Below are positions 11,300 to 23,260 of a stretch of 64,000 bases of DNA, in pieces. The notes beneath the pieces are model-generated. The model worked only from the letters and a program-made list of their open reading frames with translations. It did not search any database and was not told the DNA's origin. A program made the translations under genes and the position numbers. The DNA comes from Onthophagus taurus. Its lineage: Eukaryota; Arthropoda; Insecta; Coleoptera; Scarabaeidae. The stretch is taken from the NCBI RefSeq assembly GCF_036711975.1, contig NC_091972.1, positions 9,553,001 to 9,617,000 on the forward strand, written 5' to 3'. Position 1 is the stretch's first letter, and every line of letters begins with the position of its first letter.

Positions 11300-12006
11300 T
11301 TTTTGATCGCATCGGGTTTTATACACATTGCAATAGGGGGGAACAAAAGAATCACGGTTTCGCAACGGGCGGCGAACCGTCAGCGTCATGGGGCTTGTTC
11401 GGGTACGATCGTCAACGATCGGCCCCCCGTTCGAACGGCTTCGGTTAGTTGATTTTGTGTTGCAGGCCAACGCAGTGTGCTCTGGTGTCGCTGTGGCCAG
11501 TTTTTTTCTCTGTGCTGAAAAATTCTTGGAAAATCTGTTTGAGTCGCGTCCGTCAAATGTGAAAATCGTTTTAATTCGCGACAAGTAATAATTCGAAGAG
11601 CTTGCTTCGACGGGTTCGTGCTGAAAATCCCACTAGATCATCAGTTTTTTTTTCTCACTCTGCTGCTGCCGTTCCTGGGGCTGTGCGAGCACTCTGTGAA
11701 TGTGTTAGTGTATGTGTGTGTATACGTATTCGGTGTCGGTGCCTGTGTGAGTGTGTTTCCAATGCAGTGTTGTGTGCGAGAAGTTCGACTTGTGTATGTG
11801 TAGTACGGTTCATAACACGCCTTTCCACGTTTGGATTATTACTTATTATTTTCAATCTACCGCTTAATTAATTAACAACCATTTCCGGTGAAAAAAATAA
11901 CGAGTATAATCTATTATTCATTTAAAATAAATTTTTGAATACCCGGAAAGTGATCAACAAAAAAGAAGAAGATTCGATTTTCTTGATTTTGAAACCATCA
12001 AAAAGG
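11300..12006 (+). promoter_or_regulatory. CpG-rich candidate promoter and 5' UTR exon of scribbler
   Basis: A stretch clearly richer in GC and CpG than the surrounding DNA (about 11340-11830), with a GT-repeat region, followed by AT-rich sequence ending in GG|GTGAGT (donor at 12007), a near-consensus 5' splice site. The next acceptor that leads into a recognisable coding exon on this strand is at 31233, at the scribbler start exon. The block is therefore the best candidate for the scribbler transcription start and non-coding first exon, implying a first intron of about 19.2 kb. This linkage is inference; no ORF here looks real. Confidence 0.45.
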
Positions 12007-13354
12007 GTGAGTATCGTTTAGTTAAAAAATCGTCGGATTTGTGTTTCCTTTTTAAAAATCGAGTTAACATGATTTTTTTTCTTCCCAATAAATTGTTTAC
12101 TTTGTTTGAAAAATTGGGCGGCCATGGGGGACCGTTGGTTGTGGTTCGAGTGAGATGACAATACGTCACCTATCGGATGTCCTTGTCGTACTAATGGCCG
12201 TTGCCGGCTCCGCATGACGGCGGCATCTAGGCATCTTGGTAAATCTGTCTTCTGCCGGTCTCTTCTCTCGCTATTTCTTTCGCTCCTCGTTTACAACCAA
12301 ACCGATGCGATGTTTCCGTCTCTGTCTTTGCGGTTCGATTCCCCTTGTGCCTTGTGGAAGGTAGCCATTTTGTGTGACTAGAGAGCTGACGTTCCTTCTT
12401 CGTGTGTACAGCGACATCAAAAGAGAGAGAAAGAATAAATATCTTTTTTTATGTTATTGCTAGATTTCGTAAACAATAAATAATATATTAAGTTATTTAA
12501 TACCTTTTCAGTTTAATTTTTTAGTGTTTTTGAATAAACAAATGTCGTTTTTTTTTGTTTTGATTCAATATTGCTGATTATGTATTTATGAATTACGTTT
12601 AAGATTACGTACGATTTCTTTTTCATTTTGATGTAATCAGGTATTAATCTGATTGAACTGAAGTAACAACCTCAAAATTTATTGAGATGTCAATTTTAAC
12701 AAGGTAAAGAGGTGAGGTTGGTATGAATGATTGATGTCGACAATATGTCAATCTTGGTAACAAAGAATTGGAAAAAAGCAAAGTTGATAGAAAAAGTAAT
12801 TTTTTCAATAAACGGGCTAAAATAAAACCGGATAAATTTGTTTTCTTCCTTTAATAATTGAATAATTGATTATTATTGAAAAGGTAATATTTTCAGTTAA
12901 TAAATAATCGTTGTTATTAAACTTTTATTGTTAATTTAAATCTATTAATAGGCAATTATACAACGTGTACATAAAGTATGCAATCAATTCGATAAAAATT
13001 CGGAGGTATTCTACCAGAAAAAAGCCTTGGACATCTATATTATATTTTTTTTACCTTTTTTTAATACTCAGAATTTTACGTAGAATCCATAAATGCAACA
13101 AAAATAGGTGTTCCTGTTTAAAAATGTCAACTTAGGCATGGTATCTCAATTTTTTTTTCCTTTGAATTATCTCTTTGTTAAAAGGTATACACAAAATGTA
13201 AACTTGTCCCCAACTCCTTTTTTACACGATTTTGAAATAACACGATTCACCAATATACTTTTTCACACGAATTTTTGACAAACAATAATATCTGGATCGA
13301 AACTTAGTTCCAAAACATCTTATAGTCAAAATCCGATCATAGTGAAAACGGAAA

Positions 13355-13560
13355 AGCACGTGGTGGTTTGGATAGAAGATTTACTGAAAAAAGGACCCTA
13401 TTGATAAAACAACTATAAAAGAGAAAGTACTTAGAATATACAGTCACCTTTAGGAATTCAAACCTTCAACAAGTCTTCAGGTAACAAAGAAGCTGGAATT
13501 TAATGTAAGTGAGGAAAAAATTTTGCCAGCATTCGTCAAAAGTTCCGTAGTACAAAAATC
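13355..13560 (+). mobile_element. Tigger/CENP-B-like HTH relic
   Basis: Plus-strand pieces VVWIEDLLKKG and, after a frameshift, KTTIKEKVLRIYSHL and PSTSLQVTKKLEF resemble the CENP-B-type DNA-binding domain (W-----...-I--KA--I...F-AS-GWL-RFKKR) of pogo/Tigger transposases. Decayed and truncated before the DDE domain. Confidence 0.5.
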
Positions 13561-13679
13561 AACTGTCAAGTCATCAGCCAGGTCATATTTTTGTCATATG
13601 GTTTTCTCTAACAGACCAAAAACTCGTATTTCCAACGAGAATACGGGTTTAATAGGTATTAAAGATGTCTTACCCTGGA

Positions 13680-14004
13680 TATAACTTATCAATTGATGAA
13701 GCACTGCTCTTGTGGCATGGAAGGTTAATATTTAGGCAGTACATTCCAAATAAAGCTATCAAATATATTATAAAACTGTATGGTTATGTTTAAATGTTAT
13801 TATTTATTCTGGAAAAGGAACAGTTCAGCAAAGATTACGAAGACATGCATCAAGTGTTGTTCATGAAATTATACAACCGTACCTAAAAAAGGACACACTA
13901 TTTACGTGGATTATTATTATTCAAGTGTAGAACTTACAGAAGATATGCAACGAAATAGAACATTTAGTGGTACTATTCGGAACAACAGAAAAGGCACCAA
14001 GGTT
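13680..14004 (+). mobile_element. piggyBac-like transposase relic
   Basis: Plus-strand fragments LSIDEALLLWHGRLIFRQYI and PNKAIKYIIKLYGYV match the catalytic core segment (SIDE-M--FKGR-S-RQYMP-KPIK-G-K) of piggyBac transposases. Further on, YYSSVELTEDM and FSGTIRNNRKGT match the later DNYYSS-L---L and GT-R-NRKG segments. Frameshifts separate them. A palindromic repeat follows directly. Confidence 0.75.
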
Positions 14005-14112
14005 CAAGAGTATTGCAGTTCCGAACAGTTCTGAACCTTTCTGCGCATACATTTAATATGCGATATGTATGCCTAGAAACGTTTTGAACTGTTCGGAACT
14101 ACAGAACTCTTG
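14005..14112. repeat. 108-bp imperfect palindrome (hairpin MITE)
   Basis: Arms of about 48 bp, starting CAAGAGT and GCAGTTCCGAACAGTT on the left, are repeated inverted on the right (AACTGTTCGGAACTACAG, then ACTCTTG). It abuts the piggyBac relic and is probably a short foldback element or the terminal palindrome of a dead transposon. Confidence 0.6.
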
Positions 14113-17100
14113 AGACAAAACAGGTCTAATGTAATTGCTTGTTTTAATCTAAATATATATGCTTTTCACATCACAAAATAACTTTAAATCAAAACTAAAA
14201 ATGATGGGATGAATGAATGAAAAATATTTTAAATTAACCTAAAAAACGTTCAGTAAAAATTAGCTTTCCCTATCAGCGAAAGTTACCAACTTATGAGAAA
14301 TTTCTAAGAAATAATAAATTTAGAAATTTTTGAATCATAAACTAATTGCAATGGAAACGATATTATTTAACTCCGAAAATTAGTAGCCGAAATGAGCCTT
14401 CTAATTGAAGTAAGTTTGTTGTACTGTTTAAAACCGCAAACGATAGAAATTTCTTAATTTTTAATTTTTTAATCCGCAACTATAATAATTTTTAATTTCT
14501 AATAGTAAAATATGAAAAAATAAATGTTGAAGGATGTAACACAACACTGGTTTGAGCATGTTGTGAGCACAAAAACTTGCTGCAGTGATTTAAATTGCAA
14601 AATGACTATTACACTAAAATCAATAACTTTCGTACTAAATCCGTCAAGCGGAAGTGGCACCCTGAACACATCATGTCTTGTATATGAGGTGAATTAACCA
14701 AATGTGCTTAATTAGTCAAGTCATATGTTTCTTTAAGGCATTTTTTTGCGTTTTCGAAACGTGATGTATCAGGTGCATGTTGAAATTAAACGTTTCTTAT
14801 TTACTTATAAAGATACTGTGATGTCGAAAAAATCCGTTGAAACATCCAAAAAATTCATTCGCGAAAATATGAACATTTTTGCAACATTTTCAACTTGGCA
14901 ATTCCGACTGTTCATTGTCAGTTTGTATATTAACCTTTATATCGAAATTGTTTCGCTATTCCCACACGTAAATCACTTCTGACGAGAGTATTGATGTACC
15001 GCTTTCATAAATGTGCCGTTTCCAGGTGGATGAAAATGTTGATTAAGCTTTTCATTGCTCTAATTATTTTATCACTCCCTCCATAAACGTATTTACATAT
15101 TAGTAATATGCCCTACATTGATTGATCTATTTTTTTCTTTTGGGGTGTATGATACAAGTGCCAAGTCAAGGCATAACAGAATTTTGAATTTGTAGGAGTC
15201 TATTTATAATCTTGCGTATATTGGCAATAAGCGTAATGTTTCTTCTTTCCTGCATTGAAAAATGCTCAAAATATAAAATACAATGTATGGTCATCGTTTA
15301 AACTACAAAATTTTAACCCGTATTTCTCCAGCTTCAATTTTATGGACGAACGAAATTTACTGCGACTGCAATATTTCAAGAGTATTTTTGTGTTAAAAAT
15401 TGCTTTTGTTGCCAATTCGTAAGCATGTTAACAAAAACATGAACTTCGCTCTTATTTTCACACACCGATCAGAAGTAACTTCTTATTGTTTCGTCAAAGG
15501 TCGTAATTATTCACATTTAATGATTTCTAAGGAGTAGAGTCACATAATTTAGAAATAAACGATGTGTTTGTCATCTTGTTATTGTGATTAATGTCTTATT
15601 GATGCTTCTATCCATTCTTAACTTACGCTAATAGTAGTTATACTAGTCCAAAGCACTACGGATGATATCCTAAATTCAATTTTGAATTTATAAGTTTGGA
15701 AATAGGTAGTCACGACGGTGGTAACGAGGTAACCAGATGTAGTGTATAGTCTTGAATATGATAAAGTGGTTAGGAGGATCTGGGAGAAACGTGACAACTG
15801 ATATTTTTGCAAGCCTTGACCTAGTCGGAAAATTGGAAAAAGAAATCTAACATTGCTTGGGACAATGCGAAAAATTAAATTGGAACTACTTCGAGAATTC
15901 AATCAACTATGCACAACAAGGTTGATATATCTGAAAATGGAAAATAGAAGCCATAGATAATTGTTGACTATAATAGAACTAAATCGACGGGTTCATATTA
16001 TAATAAAATGCAATGAAGAAAACCAATGGTGTTTTTTTTATAATATGGTAGTGGAGTTTCTGGATACATCTAAATAAAAACTGGAAAACTAAATAAGGTT
16101 ACAAAAGTCAAGAATTTCTCAAGCAGATAAAAGAATTGATTAGTACTTGAAATCGTGAAGAAGCTTCTATGTCATAGTACTCTCTCAAGAAATCCAAATC
16201 TTGAAGTGAAGTAGATGTTGGACATGCCCCAGGAATTTTGACAGAAAGTACAAACACATGTAGAAAATTTAAAACACCATTTCCTTTTGTAATGGAAACC
16301 AATACTCAAGGAGATAAAAATAAGAAATCCATGAAAATGTTGTTGCAAGTTCCAATCATATTTTTTTGTGTCATAGTTGGTGGTGTACCTAAACGTTGTG
16401 ATGGATCGAAACGGTGCAAATAATTTCAAGTTTATCAATAATGTATTTTTTAGTGATTCTTTACTTGATAATAAATACTTTTTCTCTTTTATTACCTTCC
16501 TTATCGCCTCATTTCTTTTTTTTACGATTATTCATTTTTTATTGTTTTTTAATTCTTTAATTTCATGTTTCAGACAAAAAAAATCCCATTGCGTCAATAC
16601 GATAACATTTCACATTTAATTAACATCTCAATAACATTTACTCGCTAAATCTCGAAATAACACGTAAATTAACAAACAATTAATTCCAATAAACATTTCA
16701 AATTATACATTTGTTATTAAATATGTCTCATGAGTGACATGGAAAATTTTATAATCTATTTGGTGAGTTTGGTATATATCTTAATACATGCTGCTAAGTT
16801 GTGTCTAAAAATAATTTTTTTATTCATATTATTTTTTTAGATAAAAATAAAATAATGAGATGACAAATCATTTCCTAGCACGCAAAAAATGTTTAAAAAT
16901 AGAGAAAGAAAAAAAATAAACAAAACGGAGATCAGTATTTTTATAACGCGTCGGTTGCAACGTAAAACTGTCAGCTTAGGTGTCGAAAACAAATGCCGGT
17001 AGGATGACGTAGTCACGCCGCTGTGCGCGATCGATAATACAAACCGTGTGCCGCCACTGTGGATCTCTATAAAGTCAGTCCTGTCCGGGGACATATACCG

Positions 17101-17574
17101 CGTTAAGTTGGCTACAAGCGTTCATGAAGTCAAGTCGTCTACGTTGCAACCGCACCAGCCGACTCTGATTAATATTCCGTTCGGTCGGAGCATGCAGCGA
17201 TTACTATTAATTTATACGCTTTGCGGTCGGTTGCGTTATCGCCCAACCTATTTCCTTCTCACTCTTACATCCATTTTTTATTTAGTAATATCTTTTTACA
17301 CATAACATATAAGCTGTTTCAAAATAAATATAAAACGTTCATATAATCGAATTGAAAATTATAATTAAAATCGATAAATGATTTTTATTTTATTGATAAA
17401 CTAATTTCTTTTGATGTAAATAATTCCATAAATCAATATTATTCATTATCCGTTTAGTTGTCGAGTAAATAATAATGTTGTTTATGTTAATTATATATAC
17501 CATTACTTTATATGCTAAATACTATATACATATAGCTATCCACACCGTTACATTCTGTATTTATTACTTCTACT

Positions 17575-17700
17575 TTTAGTTCAATAAAAATATACAACTA
17601 AGCAGACTCTAGCACTGAGTAACAACTAAAACAAGAAGTTACACTAGCATTTGAACTAACACTAGAGCTAGAACTAGAAACATTCGGGTTTAGCCGTACG
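17575..17700. repeat. CTAGTTCTAG-type palindromic repeat, single copy
   Basis: Contains the same block as the arrays at 30.0 kb and 52.3 kb: TTTTAGTTCAATAAAAATAT, then AACTAACACTAGAGC, then ACTAGAAACATTCGGGTTTA. It sits at the left of a stretch that ends at about 19600 with the pogo-like terminus seen in the 52.3-kb element, so it is probably part of an older copy of the same family. Confidence 0.6.
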
Positions 17701-17739
17701 TCTCTTAAAACGGCGATGTTAATGTGTTGAAAGATGTAA

Positions 17740-18600
17740 GAGATTATGTGAAGAACATTTCTCTCAAGGATGGCGTAGACAATGTAATATGATATTAAGA
17801 GTGATGCTGAGAAACTGACAATGATTATGGTGAGATATCACTAAAGATCTTGAGGGATTAGGGACAATGCTGATAGATAATGGAGATGGTTTTGAGAAAA
17901 GCCAAGGAATTTTTTAGATGACAGGGATAACATTGAAGGATGCTGTAAACAATGGCGAGGAAGTCAAAAGATGTTGGAAGAAAGATATTGAGGAAGGCCA
18001 GAAGAGTGTAGAGAAATTGAAAAGAACTCACGATGAAAATGACGATGATGGGTATATCAAGAACGTCGCTGAAAGATGTAAGTAATGATTTGGAGAGATA
18101 TCAGGGATAATGTTTAGCAACATCAAGGTTGATTTTGATAGATGATAAGAAAGATATTTAGAGAGGCCAGAGCAATATTGAGAGCAGTCAGCAATGATAT
18201 TCGGCGGCATTGAGAGACGATGTTGAGAGATATCAGGGGCAATGTTGAATGAGAAAAAAGATATTGCGGGAAACTATGACAATATTGAAAAATATTAAGG
18301 ATAAAGTAAAGGGATGTCGTAGACGATCTTAAACAAAGGAAGCAACAACGCTGCATAATATATGTTGTTGGGAAGCATCAATAATGGTGTTGAGAAATAT
18401 TGATGATGTTCAGTGATATCAAGTATCATATACATATACAATGATGAGGAAGACATTAATATATGTATGATGAGGAAGAAATTGAAGAAAGAAGAAAGCA
18501 TCGTACTTGTGTATTACTGTACAGGAGTAAACATAGTCTCCAATGATGGTGAGAGATGTCAGAAATTATTTTTTCATAGTGATTTTCAACAACGATATTG
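17740..18600. repeat. Degenerate minisatellite, GATATTGAG-like units
   Basis: About 860 bp of loosely repeated purine-rich sequence in which variants of GAGAGATATCAGGGATAATG, GATGTTGAGA and AATATTGA recur every few tens of bases. The ORFs in it are repeat-derived. It lies inside the presumed old pogo-like element and next to a later mariner insertion. Confidence 0.55.
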
Positions 18601-18704
18601 ATAGCTATGACAATGTTTGGTATTCAACCCAACCCAACCAGATGCAGTGCGTCTTCAGAGATGAGCGCTAACATTTATATTGAAATATATTGATGTATTA
18701 ACTA

Positions 18705-19546
18705 AAGGGGCCCCAAAATTAACGCAAGATTTGAATGAAATAAAAAACACACTTTTTAGTCGTTAAATTGCTATTTTTTTATTGAATCATAAAGTACATA
18801 GGATAGGGTTATTTATGGAATAACACATCATGGCCTCCACGTCTTTGCTGGTACTTACGCACTCTTTTGCCGAAATTTTCCATGGCCATTTCGCATAAAT
18901 GTGGTTAAATTTCATTGATGCAGCGTTTAATTTCCTTCTGATTGTGAGTTTGTTGACATAAACCTTTAACTTCAAATAATCCCATAAAACGAAATCTAAT
19001 GGTGTTAAATCACACAATCTATGGGGCCAATTTTGATCACCGAAACAAGAGAGTACACGACCAGGAAATGTCTCTTGCAGTAATTGAATTGTTTCACGAG
19101 TTGGATGGCATGTGGCACCGTCTTGTTGAAATATATTGGCCACATCAATGTCGGCAGAAAGAACTGTGTGATCATATCGCGATATCGCGGACTAGGTCCA
19201 ATGATGCTTTCAGTTCAAAATCCTCACCAAACAGTGACACGTTGTGGATGCATTTGTTTTTCGACAATCACATATGGGTTCTCTGAACCCCAAATGCAGC
19301 AATGAATTTGCTGATTGCAATGAATTTTGTAAGCATGCAGACACAGATTTTTAGCGAGTATACGTTGTAGAAAGCTTTTTGAAATTTGCAATTCTTGTCC
19401 ACGACGCCGAATTGATGTTCCTAGATTTTCACGCTCCATTTTTATACCAACCTCAGCTGTCAAATTGTGTTTTGCTTTAGGGTTGCCAACACTTTACTGC
19501 ACAAATGGCGGCAAATTCAAATCTTGCGTTAACTTTAGGACACCTT
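18705..19546 (-). mobile_element. Mariner/IS630-like transposon, 842 bp, decayed
   Basis: Ends are inverted repeats (left AAGGGGCCCCAAAATTAACG, right reversed AAGGTGTCCTAAAGTTAACG; both continue CAAGATTTGAAT) flanked by TA. The minus strand encodes transposase pieces: a segment containing IRRRGQELQISKSFLQRIL, then HPQRVTVW, then FQQDGATCHPTRETIQLLQE, then LTPLDFVLWDYLKLKVY. The last two are the second catalytic Asp (QQDGA--H) and third catalytic Asp (DLTPLDFFLW) motifs of insect mariner-like transposases. Frameshifts and stops lie between. It appears inserted into an older pogo-like repeat. Confidence 0.88.
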
Positions 19547-19569
19547 TAGATAATATTAATAAGTTAATT

Positions 19570-19601
19570 TCGACGAGGTCCGTTATATCGAGGTTTTACT
19601 A
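19570..19601. repeat. Pogo-like terminal inverted repeat
   Basis: ACGAGGTCCGTTATATCGAG followed by GTTTTACTA. Reversed, this is TAGTAAAACCTCGATATAAC, very close to the pogo/Tigger-type terminus at 53022 (CAGTATAACCTCGATATAA). It marks the right end of an old copy whose interior holds the minisatellite and the mariner insertion. Confidence 0.55.
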
Positions 19602-19689
19602 TATTTCGGTTATTTTAATCATTAATTAATTCTAACCTCAAACATTTTTAGTTTAACTTATAAACAACTTTTTTATTAAATCCTACGTT

Positions 19690-20150
19690 AAAATTCCTTT
19701 GATTTGACACCAAACACGATTGGGTTATTTTTAACTCATTTGTTTTGTAACCAAAATGGCCACTTGTCATTTATTTTGATTGTTTATAAACATAGTTTTT
19801 AAAAAATTAATCATAAATAGGTCGTGTTGGGTATCATTTCAAACAAGTTAAATGCGATCTTTGTAAATTTTAAGGTTATTTTTATTAATTTTAAGATTAT
19901 TATAACTTATTTTGGGTTAAAATTCATTTTAATCTTAAAAAAATGTAGATTGAATTGTAAACATCGTTTTTTATTAAATTGCACTTTGAAACCCGTTCAA
20001 TTTAAAATGAAGGGTTATCGTGAATTTGTGTAAAATCCAAAATGGCAGCTTGTCAATTGCTTCGATTATAAACAATTAAGGTTTACGAGATTTAATCGTA
20101 AATGTATCGTGTTTGGTGTCATTTCGAGAAAATTAGAGATAATCTTTGCA
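19690..20150. repeat. Dispersed repeat, GACACCAAACACGATTGG family
   Basis: Copies of a moderately conserved unit, TTGACACCAAACACGATTGG followed by a GTTAT-rich stretch and AAAATGGCC, then TGTCA-TT--TT-GATT. Partial copies recur at about 20030-20150 (including a reversed CGTGTTTGGTGTCA), 21740-21830 (reversed), 22320-22410 and 25005-25290. No coding. The family is unnamed to me. Confidence 0.6.
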
Positions 20151-22619
20151 AATATAAAGATAATTTCTGCAAGTTTTAAGTTTTTTTACGTTTTTTTTTA
20201 ATTAAAACTTATTGTAATCCCAAAAAAAGTTTACGTAAATTGTAAAAATCGTTTTAATTGAATTAAAGATGGTTTTATGAATTTATTGTTACTTTAGGAT
20301 AGTTTCACTTGCTATTTATTTAGTTTTGTTGACATTGTTTCGATATCGTAATCTTGATTTGGTTTAAAGGTAATTGATAATGAACGGCATTACACTTGAT
20401 CAATGACGCGATAATCGGCCGTTTGTGTAACGGATTAATTGGAAATGAGCGAGTCGGATGATGATCGAGAGCACGTTTCGATAATCTGACGGGAAATGTG
20501 TCTAAAGCCGTTCTATTCGGAGACAAATTTCAACGCATTAATACAAAATTTATTGATTGGTTTATCAATTAATGCATTTTAAACATTTGAGATCGATTGA
20601 AATGATTATTTTGCTGATAGGTACTCTATTTACTGTGTAATAATTAATATTACTTTTTCATTTTAACAACTGCCCACAAAAAAAGTAAACACTCAAACAT
20701 TAAATAATCTAAAGTAAATAAAATGTATGTTTTAAAGATAAACGTTTACTTATGTTAAAAAAACGGTTCTACATATCATTACATTTTAAAGGAGATGTAT
20801 TTATTCGCATTTTATACCTTATAATAATTACAACAAAAAAATAATACAAAAAAAATTTTTTGAAATTGAAATTTTTCCATGCACTCATAAGAGAGAAGTA
20901 AGGTCACCAAAACGACTTCTTCGTGTCTCGTTTCATTCTCCAGGTAGACGACGGCACCACACGGTTTGGTTTTTCTTGTCGGTCGTTTTACCCGTCTTCT
21001 TCTTCATCTTCTTCATCTCTTTTCATTTCTTTTTTTTGCTTCCTTCCCCGTCGTATGGATTCTTTTCAAGAGACCGGTTTCTATGTCCATCTTTTGAAGG
21101 ACGAGAGATTCTTTTATGTCGTGCTCTTCTTGTTTCGAAAAACCCTACCACCTTGGGGTGTCTTTCCATTTACACAGTTATCTAATTGTTTAACTTACAA
21201 AAAAAATACCAGAAACTATAAAAACTTTCAAGAATAATTATCCGTTATATAAGCTCACTCGTGTGTATAATTATTAAATTTCTTTCTGTTTAGAAATAAA
21301 ACTCGTATTTTATCCGTAAAACAAATAACGTTTATAAAGAACATATGGTGACACATTTTTTTAATAAACCTTAATTGCTCTCGACCATAAGGCTTGGTAT
21401 ACTTTTCCCATTTACTCTTCTAATTATTGTACCACCGTTAAAGTTAATCGAACCTCCACATTTTGTTATCATAATTATCGTCTCATTCAGAATCAACAAG
21501 GTAAGACAAGACAAGACAATGAAGAAGACACTGCTAATACAGCAACGTATCTATGTAACAATGGTGAATGCAGACACGCGCAAAAGTGAATGTTGTTGGT
21601 AATGATGTCGAACAAATAGGCATTGTTTTTAACGAAGGCGACAAGAAACCGTGGGAATAAATAATTTTTTAAAGATTATATTAATTTATTAAAGAAAAAA
21701 TTAATTATCTTTGACAAATCATCATCCAAATTAAAAAAAAAGCTTTAAAATGGCTCCAAATACGACGTAATTATTTAAAGATAACCCAGTCGTGTTTGGG
21801 TTCATTTTTAAGCATATCCAATGATTTATTGAATCTTTTAGAGCTAATTAAGATAAAATTAATTGTTTTGTTTGTCTATCTCATTTCTCATCAATATTTA
21901 TTGGAATTGATTAGTTATCGATTCGGTTTACATATGTCGAACGACCGTTACATAAAGCGCGCGAGGAATTATCAATCGGAGAGAAGTTATTTCGATTTTT
22001 CTTTCTCCTTTCATTTCCTTTCAACCAACAACTGACCATATGGCGTATTTAACTGTGTTTAAACTGCATCTGACTGTTCGAGACGGACTTGAAATAGAAA
22101 CACGACGGGATCAAATAATTGTTTTTCTTGGTACTTTAAAGCTGTTTAAAACCCGCTTTTGAAAGCAAACAATTCCTTTTAACCTAGAAATACTTCTCTG
22201 AAATTTTTTAAAATAATAAAAACAGTTTTTAATTTAGTTTTAGTAGGTTTCGTTAAAATGATACATTTTTTTTGTTAATTCATGTTGTTTATTAATTACT
22301 TGAAATGTTGTTTAAAATTGATTTAATTTGATACCAAACACGATTGGATTATCTTTAGTGGATCTCGAGAAACGTAAATTCATTTGTAATCTAAGACGAC
22401 TGTCTGTCAGTTGTTTTTAAGTGTTTTTAGCAGCATTTAGGATTTCCCGGACTTCTCATTACTCACTCCAGTTATCCAATCAGAGTGGTTATCAAACCAC
22501 ATCACTTTTGACAACCTCAGTAAAGTTGCAACAAGAAATTGCATTCTGAATTATGTTTGTTTTTTTGGAGTCTATCCCACCAGATTTCATTTATAATAAA
22601 TGCTACCTGCATTCTGTTA

Positions 22620-23260
22620 AATGTCACCCTCTTATGTTTATCTCTGACAAAAATAGTGATTAGCATAACTGACAGTGAAGAAATTGTGCTCTTCGAGGAT
22701 TAATCAGGCTATCCATAGTGACGTTCTATAAAAGTGGTGCCAGTACACCTCCTTAAGGACATCCTTGCAACAGTCTCTTGAGGACCTTTAAGTTAACATT
22801 GTACTTTACCGAAGCCACATTACCCATGAACGACGTCAATATTTATGAAAACTCCTAAGGCAAAGTCTTTAGAGGAAGGCGTTGATTTCTGGATAACCTG
22901 ATTACAGTGTGAAGTGTTGTCATTTGGACTATGCGCGTAGGCTTCCTTATTGGAATTTAGTGATCTATGCAAAAGACAGATATCCCTGCAAGAAACCTTT
23001 TGGGAATGTAACAAACTGTCAGACAAGACATTTCTTCAATGAGATATTGTTATCTATGAGGTATCAATTTTAGTAAGTTCCGTGTTGGAGGGTGGACTAT
23101 CGGGCCAAAAGGCTTTGAGCTACAAAAAGCTGCTAATACAATAGCCTACCATATTTTGTCCATTACAGATTTCTTTAGCTAACATTCAGTCTTCTGTAGC
23201 CGTTGTTTGATTCGTGTCTTCCTGAATAACTGTACAGACTTCCAAACCGTCACCCTTCTT
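22620..23260 (-). mobile_element. LINE reverse-transcriptase relic
   Basis: Minus-strand fragments in order: TTLHTVIRL (family T-TALH-L---I), FALGVFINIDV (family -ALG-FLDIEGAFDN) and QGCP followed by a stop and GGVLAPLL (family QGCPQGGVLSPLLWN). These are palm-domain motifs of jockey/R1-type non-LTR retrotransposons. Several stops and frameshifts; no poly(A) tail or target duplication found. Confidence 0.8.

Noticed and set aside
12325..12350. tRNA-like T-loop GCGGTTCGATTCC
   Set aside because: The flanking bases do not pair into a T stem and no acceptor or anticodon arms are present.
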